A stretch of DNA of 64,000 nt, taken from positions 124,001 to 188,000 of the forward strand of contig NZ_FOSN01000002.1 in NCBI RefSeq assembly GCF_900114285.1, written 5' to 3'. Shown here in pieces: positions 10,749 through 18,324 of the stretch. Below the pieces are notes generated by a model. It saw nothing but the letters and a program-made list of their open reading frames with translations, was not told the origin of the DNA and did no database searches. Every line of letters starts with the position of its first letter. Position 1 is the first letter of the stretch. This DNA comes from Methylocapsa palsarum (lineage in GTDB: Bacteria; Pseudomonadota; Alphaproteobacteria; Rhizobiales; Beijerinckiaceae). The translations under genes were made by a program, and so were the position numbers.

Positions 10749-10981
10749 GGTTTGAAACCCCGGTCGAAGAACGCATTATGGACCGTCTCGCGGTCCGGCA
10801 AAAGGACCACCCGCAACCACCGGCCTTCGTTCTCGCCAATGGCTCCCCAAAGCCGGACCCGGCCGTCCGTCTGGATTTGTTCTCGTTCCGGACAGGCGAT
10901 AACGCGTTCGATCCATTCGTCCTTGATGATCGAGCGGTCGGGACGGGAACGAACGGCGTCAAAATATTGCGTATATCTCAC
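10745..10981 (-). CDS. DUF4258-like small protein paired with DUF2283
   Basis: A 78-residue protein with the pattern RYTQYFDAVRSRPDR, IIKDEWIERVIACPE, VRLWGAIGENEGRWLRVVLL and FDRGFKP. This is the layout usually found directly upstream of DUF2283 genes: a compact fold with a His/Arg-poor core and a C-terminal strand pair, reminiscent of RelE/BECR-type small proteins. It is the first gene of a two-gene unit ending in DUF2283 with a four-base overlap. The assignment rests on motif and gene order; no catalytic residue is proven. Confidence 0.65.
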   Translation of the reverse strand: MRYTQYFDAVRSRPDRSIIKDEWIERVIACPEREQIQTDGRVRLWGAIGENEGRWLRVVLLPDRETVHNAFFDRGFKP

Positions 10982-11404
10982 GGCGTGAAACGTTCCTGCG
11001 GAGCGCTCAGGTTCCGTCGAGCAACCGCGCCACCAGCGCGTCGATCCTTTGCGCGGCGCCAGCCTCGGTGAGCGCGGCGCGGATTAATCCGCGCCCACGC
11101 TGGAACCTGGCGCCTTCTGGCAGGTGTTTCGGAGGCGGCGACAGTTTCCGCCTCACGCTCGGCCCGAGTAAGGTCGTTGTGCAGGTCTCGGCGCGAAGGC
11201 GGCGGCGCTCTCGGACCTTAGAGCATATTCAGAAGAATATGCTCAAGCTTTTGATTCTGGTGCGATTTCTGATCGATCGCATGACTACATGCGATCGGAA
11301 AGCGCTCTAAACGTCAGGCGGGGGGGCGGCCGAGCCGTTTCCCCGCCGTGCGTTTTCCTTCAGTCCGTGCGTTTTCCCTCAGGACGTGAGTGACGCCCTT
11401 GGCC
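10982..11404. other. Intergenic region with repeat copy B and a possible gene remnant
   Basis: No complete gene is visible in these 423 bases. On the minus strand a frame ending at about 11010 reads GLIRAALTEAGAAQRID and ALVARLLDGT before its stop. That has the look of a real protein C-terminus, but the frame has no start with a ribosome site and is interrupted upstream by the repeat at 11219-11310. It may be the tail of a decayed gene. Confidence 0.4.
11219..11310 (+). repeat. Dispersed bipartite palindromic repeat, copy B (short form)
   Basis: The same element as copy A, but the inner inverted repeat of unit one is absent. GAGCATATTC, a four-base loop AGAA and GAATATGCTC make a perfect ten-base hairpin. 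Unit two retains GATCGCATG, a short loop and CATGCGATC, then AAAGCGCTCTA. The clean loss of one module shows that the element evolves as separable units. Confidence 0.88.
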
Positions 11405-11887
11405 TCAGGGCGCCGGAACGAGCGTCACCGCGGTGATTCCGCCGGCGACATTGAGTCCCGTCTGCGCCGACATCGAAAGCGGCTGAAGCGAGAACGCCCG
11501 GTTGGAGCCGCCGACGAGGACATTGGCCCCGAGGCCCGCGCCGACCGTCGCCTGGCCGCCGACGCCGGCGAAATTGCCCGCAAGAGCGCCCCGCGGCACG
11601 CCGCCGATGGCGGAAAACACCGCCCAGCCGAGACGTCCCTGCGCGACGCCGCCAAGGGCCACGCCGTAAGTGCGGAACGAGCCGGTGTAACGGTCGGGCG
11701 GGCCGCCCGCCTTGTTCCTGAACACGCAGCTCAGCGACTGGTCCTGAAACACGATAAATCCCGCTCCCCCAGAGACATTGCAGGTCAGAAGGCCGGCCTT
11801 GATGGACCTTGCCGAGGCGGCGCCCGCCGGGAGAGTGAGAAGGGCGGCGGCGAGCAGGACGCCGGGACGCGCGAGCGATGCTTTCAT
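11405..11887 (-). CDS. DUF992 family exported protein
   Basis: The 160-residue protein has a signal peptide (LLAAALLTLPAGAASA) and a mature part beginning SIKAGLLTCNVSGGAGF, followed by SCVFR, YTGSFRTYGVALG and a glycine/alanine-rich C-terminus (GVGGQATVGAGLGANVLVGG). This is the DUF992 pattern, common in Hyphomicrobiales: a small predicted periplasmic or outer-membrane-associated protein with two conserved cysteines. It is transcribed alone. No function is established for the family. Confidence 0.8.
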   Translation of the reverse strand: MKASLARPGVLLAAALLTLPAGAASARSIKAGLLTCNVSGGAGFIVFQDQSLSCVFRNKAGGPPDRYTGSFRTYGVALGGVAQGRLGWAVFSAIGGVPRGALAGNFAGVGGQATVGAGLGANVLVGGSNRAFSLQPLSMSAQTGLNVAGGITAVTLVPAP

Positions 11888-12106
11888 TTGACGTTCTTCC
11901 TTGGGTTGACTTGCGGCGCGCGAATCAGCGCTACAGCTTCCGATTAGCGCTCGATCGCCGCTTTTTCCAGCATCCGAATTGTTTTGTGATCGATTGTTAT
12001 TGGAAAAGCAGCGATCAAGCGATTATCTAGGTCTATAGTGCATCGCAGCAAGCCGTGCCCACGCCGCTCATTTTTGGAACGACGCCCCACGGATGAACGC
12101 GCCAAC

Positions 12107-12916
12107 ATGCCGAATCTGAACATCGCGGCGAGCCGCCCTGCGCTGGCGGCGCGGGGCCGATGGCGGATTTTGCGCGCCGCCGCGGCCATCGTTTTCGCCG
12201 CGATCGCCGTCGAAGGCATTGGCTATGCGGGCGACCGCGACGCCTTGTGGACGATGGTTCACGACCTCTGCGTTCGCGACAAGAAGGCGACCGGCCTCGC
12301 GTTCCCCTGTTCGGAGGTCGACCTTTCCGGCGGAGAGGATGCCGGATTTGCGATTTTCAGGGATATTCGCAGCAGGTCGCATCTTCTGCTCATTCCCACC
12401 CGCCGCCTCAGCGGGGTCGAGGATCCGCTGGTGGGAACGGGTGGCCTGCCGAACTACTGGGCGGACGCCTGGAACGCGCGGACGCGGATCGCCCTCGACG
12501 GCGGGAAGGATCTCCCGCGCGAGACGTTCGGCATGGCGATCAATTCCTCCGTGACGCGCAGCCAAGACCAGCTGCATATCCATGTCGACTGCGTTCGTCC
12601 GGACGTGAGCGACAAGCTTTCGCGCCATGCCCGCGCCATCACGGCGCAATGGTCGGTGCTTCCCGTTCGCCTCGCAGGCCAGGTCTACAAGGCGCGGCGT
12701 CTCGATGGCGAAGAGCTGAAACAGGACCCGTTCGATCTCGTCCGAGAGGACGCCCGGGCGTCATCGACGCCGATGGGGGAGGTGACGATCGGCGTGATCG
12801 GGGCGCGCTTTCGGGACGGAAAAGAAGGCTTCGTTCTTCTGGTAGGCCGCGCGGGCCGCGGCGCTCTCGCCCACGCGGAGGATATGCTCGACCATCGTTG
12901 CGCGCTGGCGAAATGA
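12107..12916 (+). CDS. cdh: CDP-diacylglycerol diphosphatase (HIT-like)
   Basis: A 269-residue protein with one N-terminal hydrophobic segment (about 20-38, a membrane anchor or uncleaved signal). The core shows the HIT-superfamily triad-like QDQLHIHVDCVRP (about 165-178), which is the CDP-diacylglycerol pyrophosphatase signature, plus HLLLIPTRRLSGVEDP. The enzyme hydrolyses CDP-diacylglycerol to phosphatidate and CMP, probably at the periplasmic face. The start is the ATG at 12107; an in-frame GTG at 12038 extends the N-terminus by 23 basic residues and has no ribosome site. It stands alone between DUF992 and the convergent ispG. Confidence 0.85.
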   Translation: MPNLNIAASRPALAARGRWRILRAAAAIVFAAIAVEGIGYAGDRDALWTMVHDLCVRDKKATGLAFPCSEVDLSGGEDAGFAIFRDIRSRSHLLLIPTRRLSGVEDPLVGTGGLPNYWADAWNARTRIALDGGKDLPRETFGMAINSSVTRSQDQLHIHVDCVRPDVSDKLSRHARAITAQWSVLPVRLAGQVYKARRLDGEELKQDPFDLVREDARASSTPMGEVTIGVIGARFRDGKEGFVLLVGRAGRGALAHAEDMLDHRCALAK

Positions 12917-13030
12917 TCGAGAGCATTCCGGCTGGGGCTGGTTCGCCGCGATGATGGGCCGAACCTGCGCGAGCGAACCTGAGTGGGCTCAAATCAGGGC
13001 GGGTTCTGCCCGATCGTCTGAACCCTGACC

Positions 13031-14329
13031 TCATGCGGCCGCGTTTTTCTCTCCAAACCGGCGCTCGATATAATCCTCGACGATGGTTTTGAATTCGGCG
13101 GCTATGCCCTCGCCGCGCAAGGTCATCGCCTTTTCGCCGTCGATGAAGACGGGAGCCGACGGCGTTTCTCCAGTTCCGGGGAGCGAGATCCCGATATCGG
13201 CGTGTTTCGATTCTCCGGGCCCGTTGACGATGCAGCCCATGACCGCGACGTTCAGCGTCTCGACCCCGGGATAACGGATCCGCCAGAGCGGCATTTCATC
13301 CCGGATATAGGTCTGGATGTCGCGCGCGAGCTCCTGAAACACGGTCGACGTCGTGCGTCCGCAGCCGGGGCAGGCGGCGACGAGCGGCACGAAGGTGCGA
13401 AAGCCCATGGTCTGGAGAAGCTCCTGGGCGACCTGCACTTCGAGGGTGCGGTCTCCGCCCGGCTCGGGCGTGAGCGAGACGCGGATCGTGTCGCCGACGC
13501 CTTCCTGCAGGAGAATGCCCATCGCGGCCGACGAGGCGACGACTCCCTTTGAACCCATGCCCGCTTCGGTGAGGCCAAGATGCAGCGCGTAATCGGCCCG
13601 GCGCGCCAGCGTGCGGTAGACCGCGATGAGATGCTGCACGTTCGAGACTTTCGCGGAGAGGACGATCCTGTCCCGCGGCAGTCCTATTTCCTCGGCGCGG
13701 GCCGCGGATAAAAGGGCGGATTGCACCATGGCCTCGCGCATCACTGCGCCCGCCGTGGCGGGAGCCGCCGCACGGGCGTTGGCGTCCATCAGCGACGTCA
13801 GAAGCTCCTGGTCGAGCGAGCCCCAATTGGCTCCGATCCGCACCGCCTTATTGTGCCGGAGCGCCATCTCGACAATCGCCGAGAATTGCCGGTCCTTCTT
13901 GTCCTTGAAGCCGACGTTGCCGGGGTTGATGCGGTATTTGTCGAGCGCGTCGGCGCAGGCCGGGTGATCGGCAAGGAGCTTGTGTCCGATATAGTGAAAA
14001 TCACCTACGAGAGGCGCGAAACACCCGATCTTCCTGAGCCGGTCGCGGATATGCGGGACGGCCGCGGCGGCCTCGTCGCGATCGACGGTGATTCGCACGA
14101 GTTCCGAGCCGGCCTTCGCCAGCGCCGCGACCTGGGCGACCGTCGCCTCGATGTCGGCGGTGTCGGTATTGGTCATGGACTGGACGACGACGGGGGCGCC
14201 GCCGCCAACCTGAACCGAGCCTTTGCCGGCGCCGATGAGGACGCCGACAGAGCGCCGCCGAACCAATGGCTGACCCTCCTCGGCGGGCACCGGATCGGAG
14301 GAGGACGGAGCGTTTGAGGCCTTGGTCAT
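13031..14329 (-). CDS. ispG: 4-hydroxy-3-methylbut-2-en-1-yl diphosphate synthase
   Basis: This 432-residue iron-sulfur enzyme catalyses the penultimate step of the MEP isoprenoid pathway. The N-terminal TIM barrel is recognisable from [13 protein letters not shown] and [10 protein letters not shown]. The [4Fe-4S] ligands are in ACPGCGRT and GCIVNGPGE near the C-terminus, with the conserved glutamate at the end of the latter. The ATG at 14329 gives an N-terminus of normal length ([10 protein letters not shown]) with AGGA about twelve bases upstream; the open frame runs 43 codons further but that part is arginine-rich and not family-like. It is convergent with cdh. Confidence 0.95.
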   Translation of the reverse strand: MTKASNAPSSSDPVPAEEGQPLVRRRSVGVLIGAGKGSVQVGGGAPVVVQSMTNTDTADIEATVAQVAALAKAGSELVRITVDRDEAAAAVPHIRDRLRKIGCFAPLVGDFHYIGHKLLADHPACADALDKYRINPGNVGFKDKKDRQFSAIVEMALRHNKAVRIGANWGSLDQELLTSLMDANARAAAPATAGAVMREAMVQSALLSAARAEEIGLPRDRIVLSAKVSNVQHLIAVYRTLARRADYALHLGLTEAGMGSKGVVASSAAMGILLQEGVGDTIRVSLTPEPGGDRTLEVQVAQELLQTMGFRTFVPLVAACPGCGRTTSTVFQELARDIQTYIRDEMPLWRIRYPGVETLNVAVMGCIVNGPGESKHADIGISLPGTGETPSAPVFIDGEKAMTLRGEGIAAEFKTIVEDYIERRFGEKNAAA

Positions 14330-15280
14330 AGGCGGAATGTCCTGGAGCGCAGAAAGGAAGCCGACTTTTGTACATCGCCTCCGAGGGCGCCGGCGGTCAA
14401 GGAGGCTCAAAAAAAATTTGCCGTCAAGTTCCGCCCGAGTTCGCTCAAGTTCACGCAAGCGCGGCGGCCCGCGAAGATGGCCGGACGGGCGACAAAATCG
14501 GGAGCACGCTTGCTCAAATCAAGCGCGTTTGAATTTCGCCGCCGACCGCCTGCCGAACTTACGCGCCCGTCTTGCAGGCCCTTGGCGACTTGCCTTTGAC
14601 TTGTGACACGACAAATCAAAATATCATGATGAACAAATTATAACAACTATTGTGAGTAAATAGATATTATTCATGGCGTATTCAGCTGTACCTATATTGA
14701 TATAGATATTGAATCCGATGATGGCGCATCGTCGCTCCGGGCGACAAGCAAGGCGGCTTTGTCGCGAATATCGTAAAGATCGAAGTCAAAAATCTTCGAG
14801 TAGGAAAGCAAGAATCCTAGACGGCCATCTCCAAAACCTTGATCGGATTTCAAAATCTTGAGCGGCGTCAACTTGTCGTGCGCCGGAGAGCTGACGCGGA
14901 CCACGCAGAAGCAAATGCCCGCAGAAGCCAGTGAAAGAGTTGAAGCAAGTGGAGGAGTTGAAGCTGCGCCGCTTCCCCGGCCACAAGTGGTCAAGCTCCT
15001 ACAGACTCCGGTCGCGAGCACCGCCTCGGACTCAACAATCGCAGCTGTGTCAAATCAACGCAGAATTGCGAGAAACCAGCCGCTCGCAGCGAACAGCAGC
15101 GAAGAAATCTCCGTTCTTTATCAGCCTCTTTGAGGAATTCGACGTTTTCTATAAGCGGCGGTTATCGAGATGATAAAAACAAACGATTTTCAATTGCATA
15201 GCCGCTTTCGTAGCGTTTGGCCGCTCGAAGACGGATAAGACGTCCGTCCGTTGGGTTATACAACAGATGAGGCAACGCTC
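14330..15280. other. Long intergenic region upstream of pmoC
   Basis: There are 951 bases with no secure gene. The stretch 14595-14720 is strikingly AT-rich for this genome (runs such as AAATTATAACAACTATTG and ATATTGATATAGATATTG). A 109-codon minus-strand frame at 14692-15021 contains a plausible stretch (KILKSDQGFGDGRLGFLL, SKIFDFDLYDIRDKA) but I recognise no family and see no ribosome site. The last 130 bases before pmoC are presumably its promoter and leader; I find no convincing sigma-54 or sigma-70 box. Confidence 0.45.
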
Positions 15281-16063
15281 ATGAGTTCAGTCACCGATAC
15301 ATCAGCCGCACGCGCGGGGGCCGAAGCCTCCTCCGCCGAGCGGCCTATTTTCAATCCCGTGCCGCTCGCGATTGGCTCCGCCGCCATCTGCATCTGGTAC
15401 GTGCTCGTTCGTATTTATGAGCAATATTTCGGCTGGTACGCGGGTCTCGACTCGTTTACCCCCGAATTCCAGACCTACTGGATGACGATTCTCTACATCG
15501 AGGAGCCGGTCGAACTGATCTCCTTCCTCGCCCTCGTCGGCTATCTCTGGAAGACCCGCGACAAAGACGTCGGCAATGTCGCGCCGCGTGAAGAATTGCG
15601 CCGCATCTTCAATCTGTTGTCATGGATTTTGGTCTATGGCGTCGCAATCTACTGGGGCGCCAGCTTCTTCACGGAGCAGGACGGCACCTGGCATCAGACC
15701 GTTATCCGCGATAACGATTTCACGCCCAGCCACATCATCGAGTTCTACATGAGCTACCCGATGTACATCATCGTCGGCGTCGGCGGCTTCATCTATGCCC
15801 GCACCCGTCTGCCGACCTTCGCCAAAAAGGGCTGGTCGGTCGCCTACGTGCTGCTCTTCGTCGGCCCGTTCATGATCTTCCCCAATGTCGCGCTCAATGA
15901 ATGGGGCCATACGTTCTGGTTCATGGAAGAGCTGTTCGTCGCGCCGCTGCACTGGATGTTCGTGTTCTTCGGCTGGTTCGCTCTCGCCGTGTTCGGCGTG
16001 TCGCTTCAGATCCTTGGCCGCGTCAAGGAATTGACCGAAGGCGCCCCCATTCCGGCGGAATAG
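15281..16063 (+). CDS. pmoC: Particulate methane monooxygenase subunit C (orphan copy)
   Basis: A 260-residue membrane protein with about six hydrophobic helices. It contains the near-invariant family blocks GLDSFTPEFQTYWM, WKTRD, APREELRR, YWGASFFTEQDGTWHQT, DFTPSHIIEFYMSYP and NEWGHTFWFMEELFVAPLHW. Asp134, His138 and His151 correspond to the metal-binding Asp/His/His set of PmoC. The ATG at 15281 has GAGG upstream; an in-frame GTG/ATG region at 15251 would add ten unlikely residues. No pmoA or pmoB follows: the next genes are a LysR remnant and a LysR regulator, so this is a single-gene unit closed by terminator-like hairpins. Extra pmoC copies are known in type II methanotrophs, where they can affect growth on methane. 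AmoC or another copper membrane monooxygenase subunit is the only realistic alternative. Confidence 0.93.
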   Translation: MSSVTDTSAARAGAEASSAERPIFNPVPLAIGSAAICIWYVLVRIYEQYFGWYAGLDSFTPEFQTYWMTILYIEEPVELISFLALVGYLWKTRDKDVGNVAPREELRRIFNLLSWILVYGVAIYWGASFFTEQDGTWHQTVIRDNDFTPSHIIEFYMSYPMYIIVGVGGFIYARTRLPTFAKKGWSVAYVLLFVGPFMIFPNVALNEWGHTFWFMEELFVAPLHWMFVFFGWFALAVFGVSLQILGRVKELTEGAPIPAE

Positions 16064-16075
16064 TCTCACAACGAT

Positions 16076-16109
16076 GAAGGCGGGCGAGCATCCCTCCTTA
16101 CCCGCCTTC
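16076..16109 (+). terminator. Hairpin after pmoC
   Basis: GAAGGCGGG pairs with CCCGCCTTC across a 16-base loop, twelve bases after the pmoC stop. A run of eight T follows about 20 bases later (16130-16137), so it is a loose fit to an intrinsic terminator. Confidence 0.6.
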
Positions 16110-16286
16110 GATGACCGAGAATGTTCGCTTTTTTTTACCGACGAAAAGAACAGGCGGACGGTTTCGGTTTGCTCAGATTTTGAAGAGAACAACAACTCGA
16201 AATACGCCCCTGTAATCCGGCGCAAGGGTCCGGTGGGGCGGACGCCTCGTCACAAGGCTTCAACATTGGTCGACGGCGTCTCTTTT

Positions 16287-16325
16287 CCCCGCTGGAGCTT
16301 TGGCTCCGGCGGGGAATTGTTTTTG
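16287..16325 (+). terminator. Intrinsic terminator, second after pmoC
   Basis: CCCCGCTGGAGC and GCTCCGGCGGGG form a strong stem with a TTTG loop and one internal mismatch. It is followed by a T-rich tail (TTGTTTTT), so it works in the plus direction and closes the pmoC unit. Confidence 0.8.
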
Positions 16326-16334
16326 AGCGCCCGA

Positions 16335-16445
16335 CGTTTTCACGAAAATCGCCGGTTGCGAGACGCTTGCGCGATCAGCTTGAGTGAAGCTTCCAGTCAG
16401 CGATACTGTAACAACAACTATCAATATGTGATTTGGTAGAGCTCC
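16335..16445 (-). pseudogene. Degenerate N-terminal fragment of a LysR regulator gene
   Basis: Read on the minus strand from 16445, the DNA begins GAGCTCTACCAAATCAC, close to the first codons of the intact LysR gene next door (ELYQIRH). After a small frame-breaking change it encodes TGSFTQADRASVSQPAIF, the counterpart of TGSFTRGAQRAAVSQPAIS in the LysR helix-turn-helix. Homology stops after about 110 bases, there are stops in the early part, and the rest of the gene is missing. It is a decayed relic, either of an older pmoC-linked regulator or of a partial duplication of the neighbour. Confidence 0.72.
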
Positions 16446-16569
16446 GTGCCGCCTCAAAATAGATACTTTTCCTGCGCTCATTTGAAGGCGCGGAGAATGT
16501 TGTCAGGAGTAGAAACCGTCGGTTTCGCCAGCGGATTCTCTGGGGGGAATCATTTGCGCGCGGGCGCGT

Positions 16570-17433
16570 TTAAAGCCTCCAGCTATGGCTTTCGGCAAAT
16601 CGCGAAAATTCATACAGATTTTCATTGGCCTGCTCGCTGATCCAGAGCAAACCTATCGTGCGTTCGAGTCCAAGATCCGAGACCGGCACCTGTTTCACCG
16701 CAGGCACGTCGAAATGGCCGGGAATGAACGCGACGCCAAGTCCCGCGGCGACCAGAGCGAACGCGCGGTCGTCCTGATCGGTGCGATACACGACGCGGAT
16801 CCTGATGCCTCGGGCGTTCAGCGCATCCGTAGCGTCCTGGTAGAAATCGCATTTTGACCTGACGATGAATGGTTCGTCGTGTAGATCGGCGAGATGCACG
16901 GATTGTCTTTGCCCGAAGCGATGATCTTTCGGTACGGCGAGAACATAGGGCTCAGTGAACAGAACACGGTTGCCGAATTTCTCCGCCTGATCGTCAAGGA
17001 TTGTGAGAAGCGTATCGAGACGTTGTTCCTGAAGCAGCCGGATGAGGACGTCGCATGAGCCGTCGGTCACCTCGATCTCGACGGTGGGATTGGTGCGCCG
17101 GTACGCGCTCATCAGCTTCGAGATCTGCCAGCTCGAGAGGGATTGCAGAACGCCTACTCTCAAAAGACTAGGCGCCCCCAGAGCCTGGAGGTCGGCTTTG
17201 ACGGCGTTGCATTCAAAGAGAATGGCCTTCGCCGATTCCAGCAGCCGCATTCCCGCCGGCGTCGGCGCCACAGAAGAATGGCGCCGGTCGAGCAGTTTGA
17301 CGTCGAACTCGCTCTCCAGCCTTGCAATGCTTGCGGAGATCGCGGGCTGGGAGACCGCTGCGCGTTGCGCGCCCCGAGTGAAACTTCCGGTCTCTACAAC
17401 GGCGACGAAATGTCTGATCTGGTAGAGTTCCAT
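16570..17433 (-). CDS. LysR-type transcriptional regulator
   Basis: A 287-residue regulator. Residues 1-60 are the winged helix-turn-helix (FVAVVETGSFTRGAQRAAVS, QPAISASIARLE), followed by a PBP-like effector domain (LLRVGVLQSLSSWQISKLM, then YVLAVPKDHRF). The ATG at 17433 is chosen because GGGAGG lies seven bases upstream; the frame is open to 17466. The C-terminal domain resembles LysR proteins sensing small organic or redox signals, but no ligand can be named. It points away from the Zur gene and toward pmoC, whose 3' end is about 500 bases off, with the dead LysR fragment between. Control of pmoC is possible but unproven. Confidence 0.9.
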   Translation of the reverse strand: MELYQIRHFVAVVETGSFTRGAQRAAVSQPAISASIARLESEFDVKLLDRRHSSVAPTPAGMRLLESAKAILFECNAVKADLQALGAPSLLRVGVLQSLSSWQISKLMSAYRRTNPTVEIEVTDGSCDVLIRLLQEQRLDTLLTILDDQAEKFGNRVLFTEPYVLAVPKDHRFGQRQSVHLADLHDEPFIVRSKCDFYQDATDALNARGIRIRVVYRTDQDDRAFALVAAGLGVAFIPGHFDVPAVKQVPVSDLGLERTIGLLWISEQANENLYEFSRFAESHSWRL

Positions 17434-17518
17434 TCGCGGCCTCCCGGTGATGCGCAGCCCAATCATGGATGGTGATGACCTCTCCGGATTTCAAGGCGTG
17501 CGCGGCATGGTGTGGCCA

Positions 17519-17632
17519 AGAGCATATTCCGATCGGATTGAATCAATCCGATCGAGAAGACTATGCTCAAGTCTTTGACCCTGGAGCAGATTCTGATCGA
17601 TCGCATGACTTCATGCGATCGGAAAGCGCTAG
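17519..17632 (+). repeat. Dispersed bipartite palindromic repeat, copy C
   Basis: The best preserved copy. AGAGCATATTC opens unit one, which contains CGATCGGATTG and CAATCCGATCG as a perfect inner inverted repeat, then CTATGCTC. The linker is CAAGTCTTTGACCCTGGAGC. Unit two carries GATCGCATGA and TCATGCGATC, then GGAAAGCGCTAG. The end of the element touches the stop codon of the Zur-like gene, so it may act as that gene's transcript end. Confidence 0.88.
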
Positions 17633-18132
17633 GGGGAGCGTTCAGAGGCGCCGGCGCAACTCCGGCAGACGCCGGCCAGTTCGAGCACTTGCGCCCGCGG
17701 CGCGAAGCGAGCGTTGTGGGCGAGTTCGGCGAGGCTCGTCTGTATCGCCTCCGACGTCGCCTCGATGACGTCGCCGCAAGTCTCGCAAATGAGAAAGACG
17801 ATCGGGTCGCGGGCGGCGTGAGCATGCGCGCAGGCGAGATAGGAATTGCACGAGGCGAGCCTGTGCACGAGGTTGTTTTCAAGGAGAAAGTCGAGCGCGC
17901 GGTAGATCGAAATCGGAGCAGGGCGCTTGCCGGTGTCCTGCGCCACGCGGTCGATCATTTCATAGGCACCGAGGGGGCGGCCTTCGCGGGCGAGGATCTC
18001 GAGGATGCGGCGCCGGCCCGGTGTCAACGCGACCCCGGAAGGAAGCCTCGCCGCCGGACCGCACGGGCCCGCCCTGTCTGGCGAAGGCCCGTGCTGGACC
18101 GGTTCTTCGCGGGAGGATCGATGCGTCGTCAT
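17629..18132 (-). CDS. zur: Fur-family regulator, Zur-like
   Basis: The 167-residue protein has a Fur-type winged helix (LTPGRRRILEILAREGRPLG, then PISIYRALDFLLENNLVHRL) and a metal-rich dimerisation half: CNSYLACAHAHAARD, ICETCGDVIE and a C-terminal CRSC. Two CxxC pairs and the C/H cluster fit the zinc-responsive Zur branch better than Fur or PerR. The ATG at 18132 is chosen; the open frame starts 29 codons earlier in non-family sequence. No zinc-uptake operon is adjacent. The AT-rich stretch just upstream (ATAAATTTACTATAGCAA, about 18133-18150) could hold an operator, but this is a guess. Confidence 0.82.
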   Translation of the reverse strand: MTTHRSSREEPVQHGPSPDRAGPCGPAARLPSGVALTPGRRRILEILAREGRPLGAYEMIDRVAQDTGKRPAPISIYRALDFLLENNLVHRLASCNSYLACAHAHAARDPIVFLICETCGDVIEATSEAIQTSLAELAHNARFAPRAQVLELAGVCRSCAGASERSP

Positions 18133-18220
18133 AAATTTACTATAGCAACCTTGCCCGGCTAGCGACAGTGCGGGCCAGAATGATCGCGCGACGTTCAATG
18201 GGCGCCTGCATCCCCTCACA

Positions 18221-18256
18221 AAATCCCCCGCCGGGCGCGGGCCGGGCGGGGGATTT
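18221..18256 (-). terminator. Strong hairpin after the rhlE-type gene
   Basis: AAATCCCCCGCC and GGCGGGGGATTT form a perfect 12-bp stem around a 12-base GC-rich loop. It lies just after the helicase stop on the minus strand and ends in ATTTTG in that direction, so it probably terminates the helicase transcript before the zur promoter. Confidence 0.8.
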
Positions 18257-18324
18257 GACGGGGGAATTTCAAGGATTGGCGGCCCAGTCCTTGATCTTCA
18301 GGAAGCGCCTAGAAAGGCCGCGCC

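Noticed and set aside
11068..11310. An 80-codon plus-strand frame
   Set aside because: It ends inside repeat copy B and has no family-like features.
14858..15173. Two plus-strand frames before pmoC
   Set aside because: Low-complexity composition, no ribosome site, no recognisable domain.
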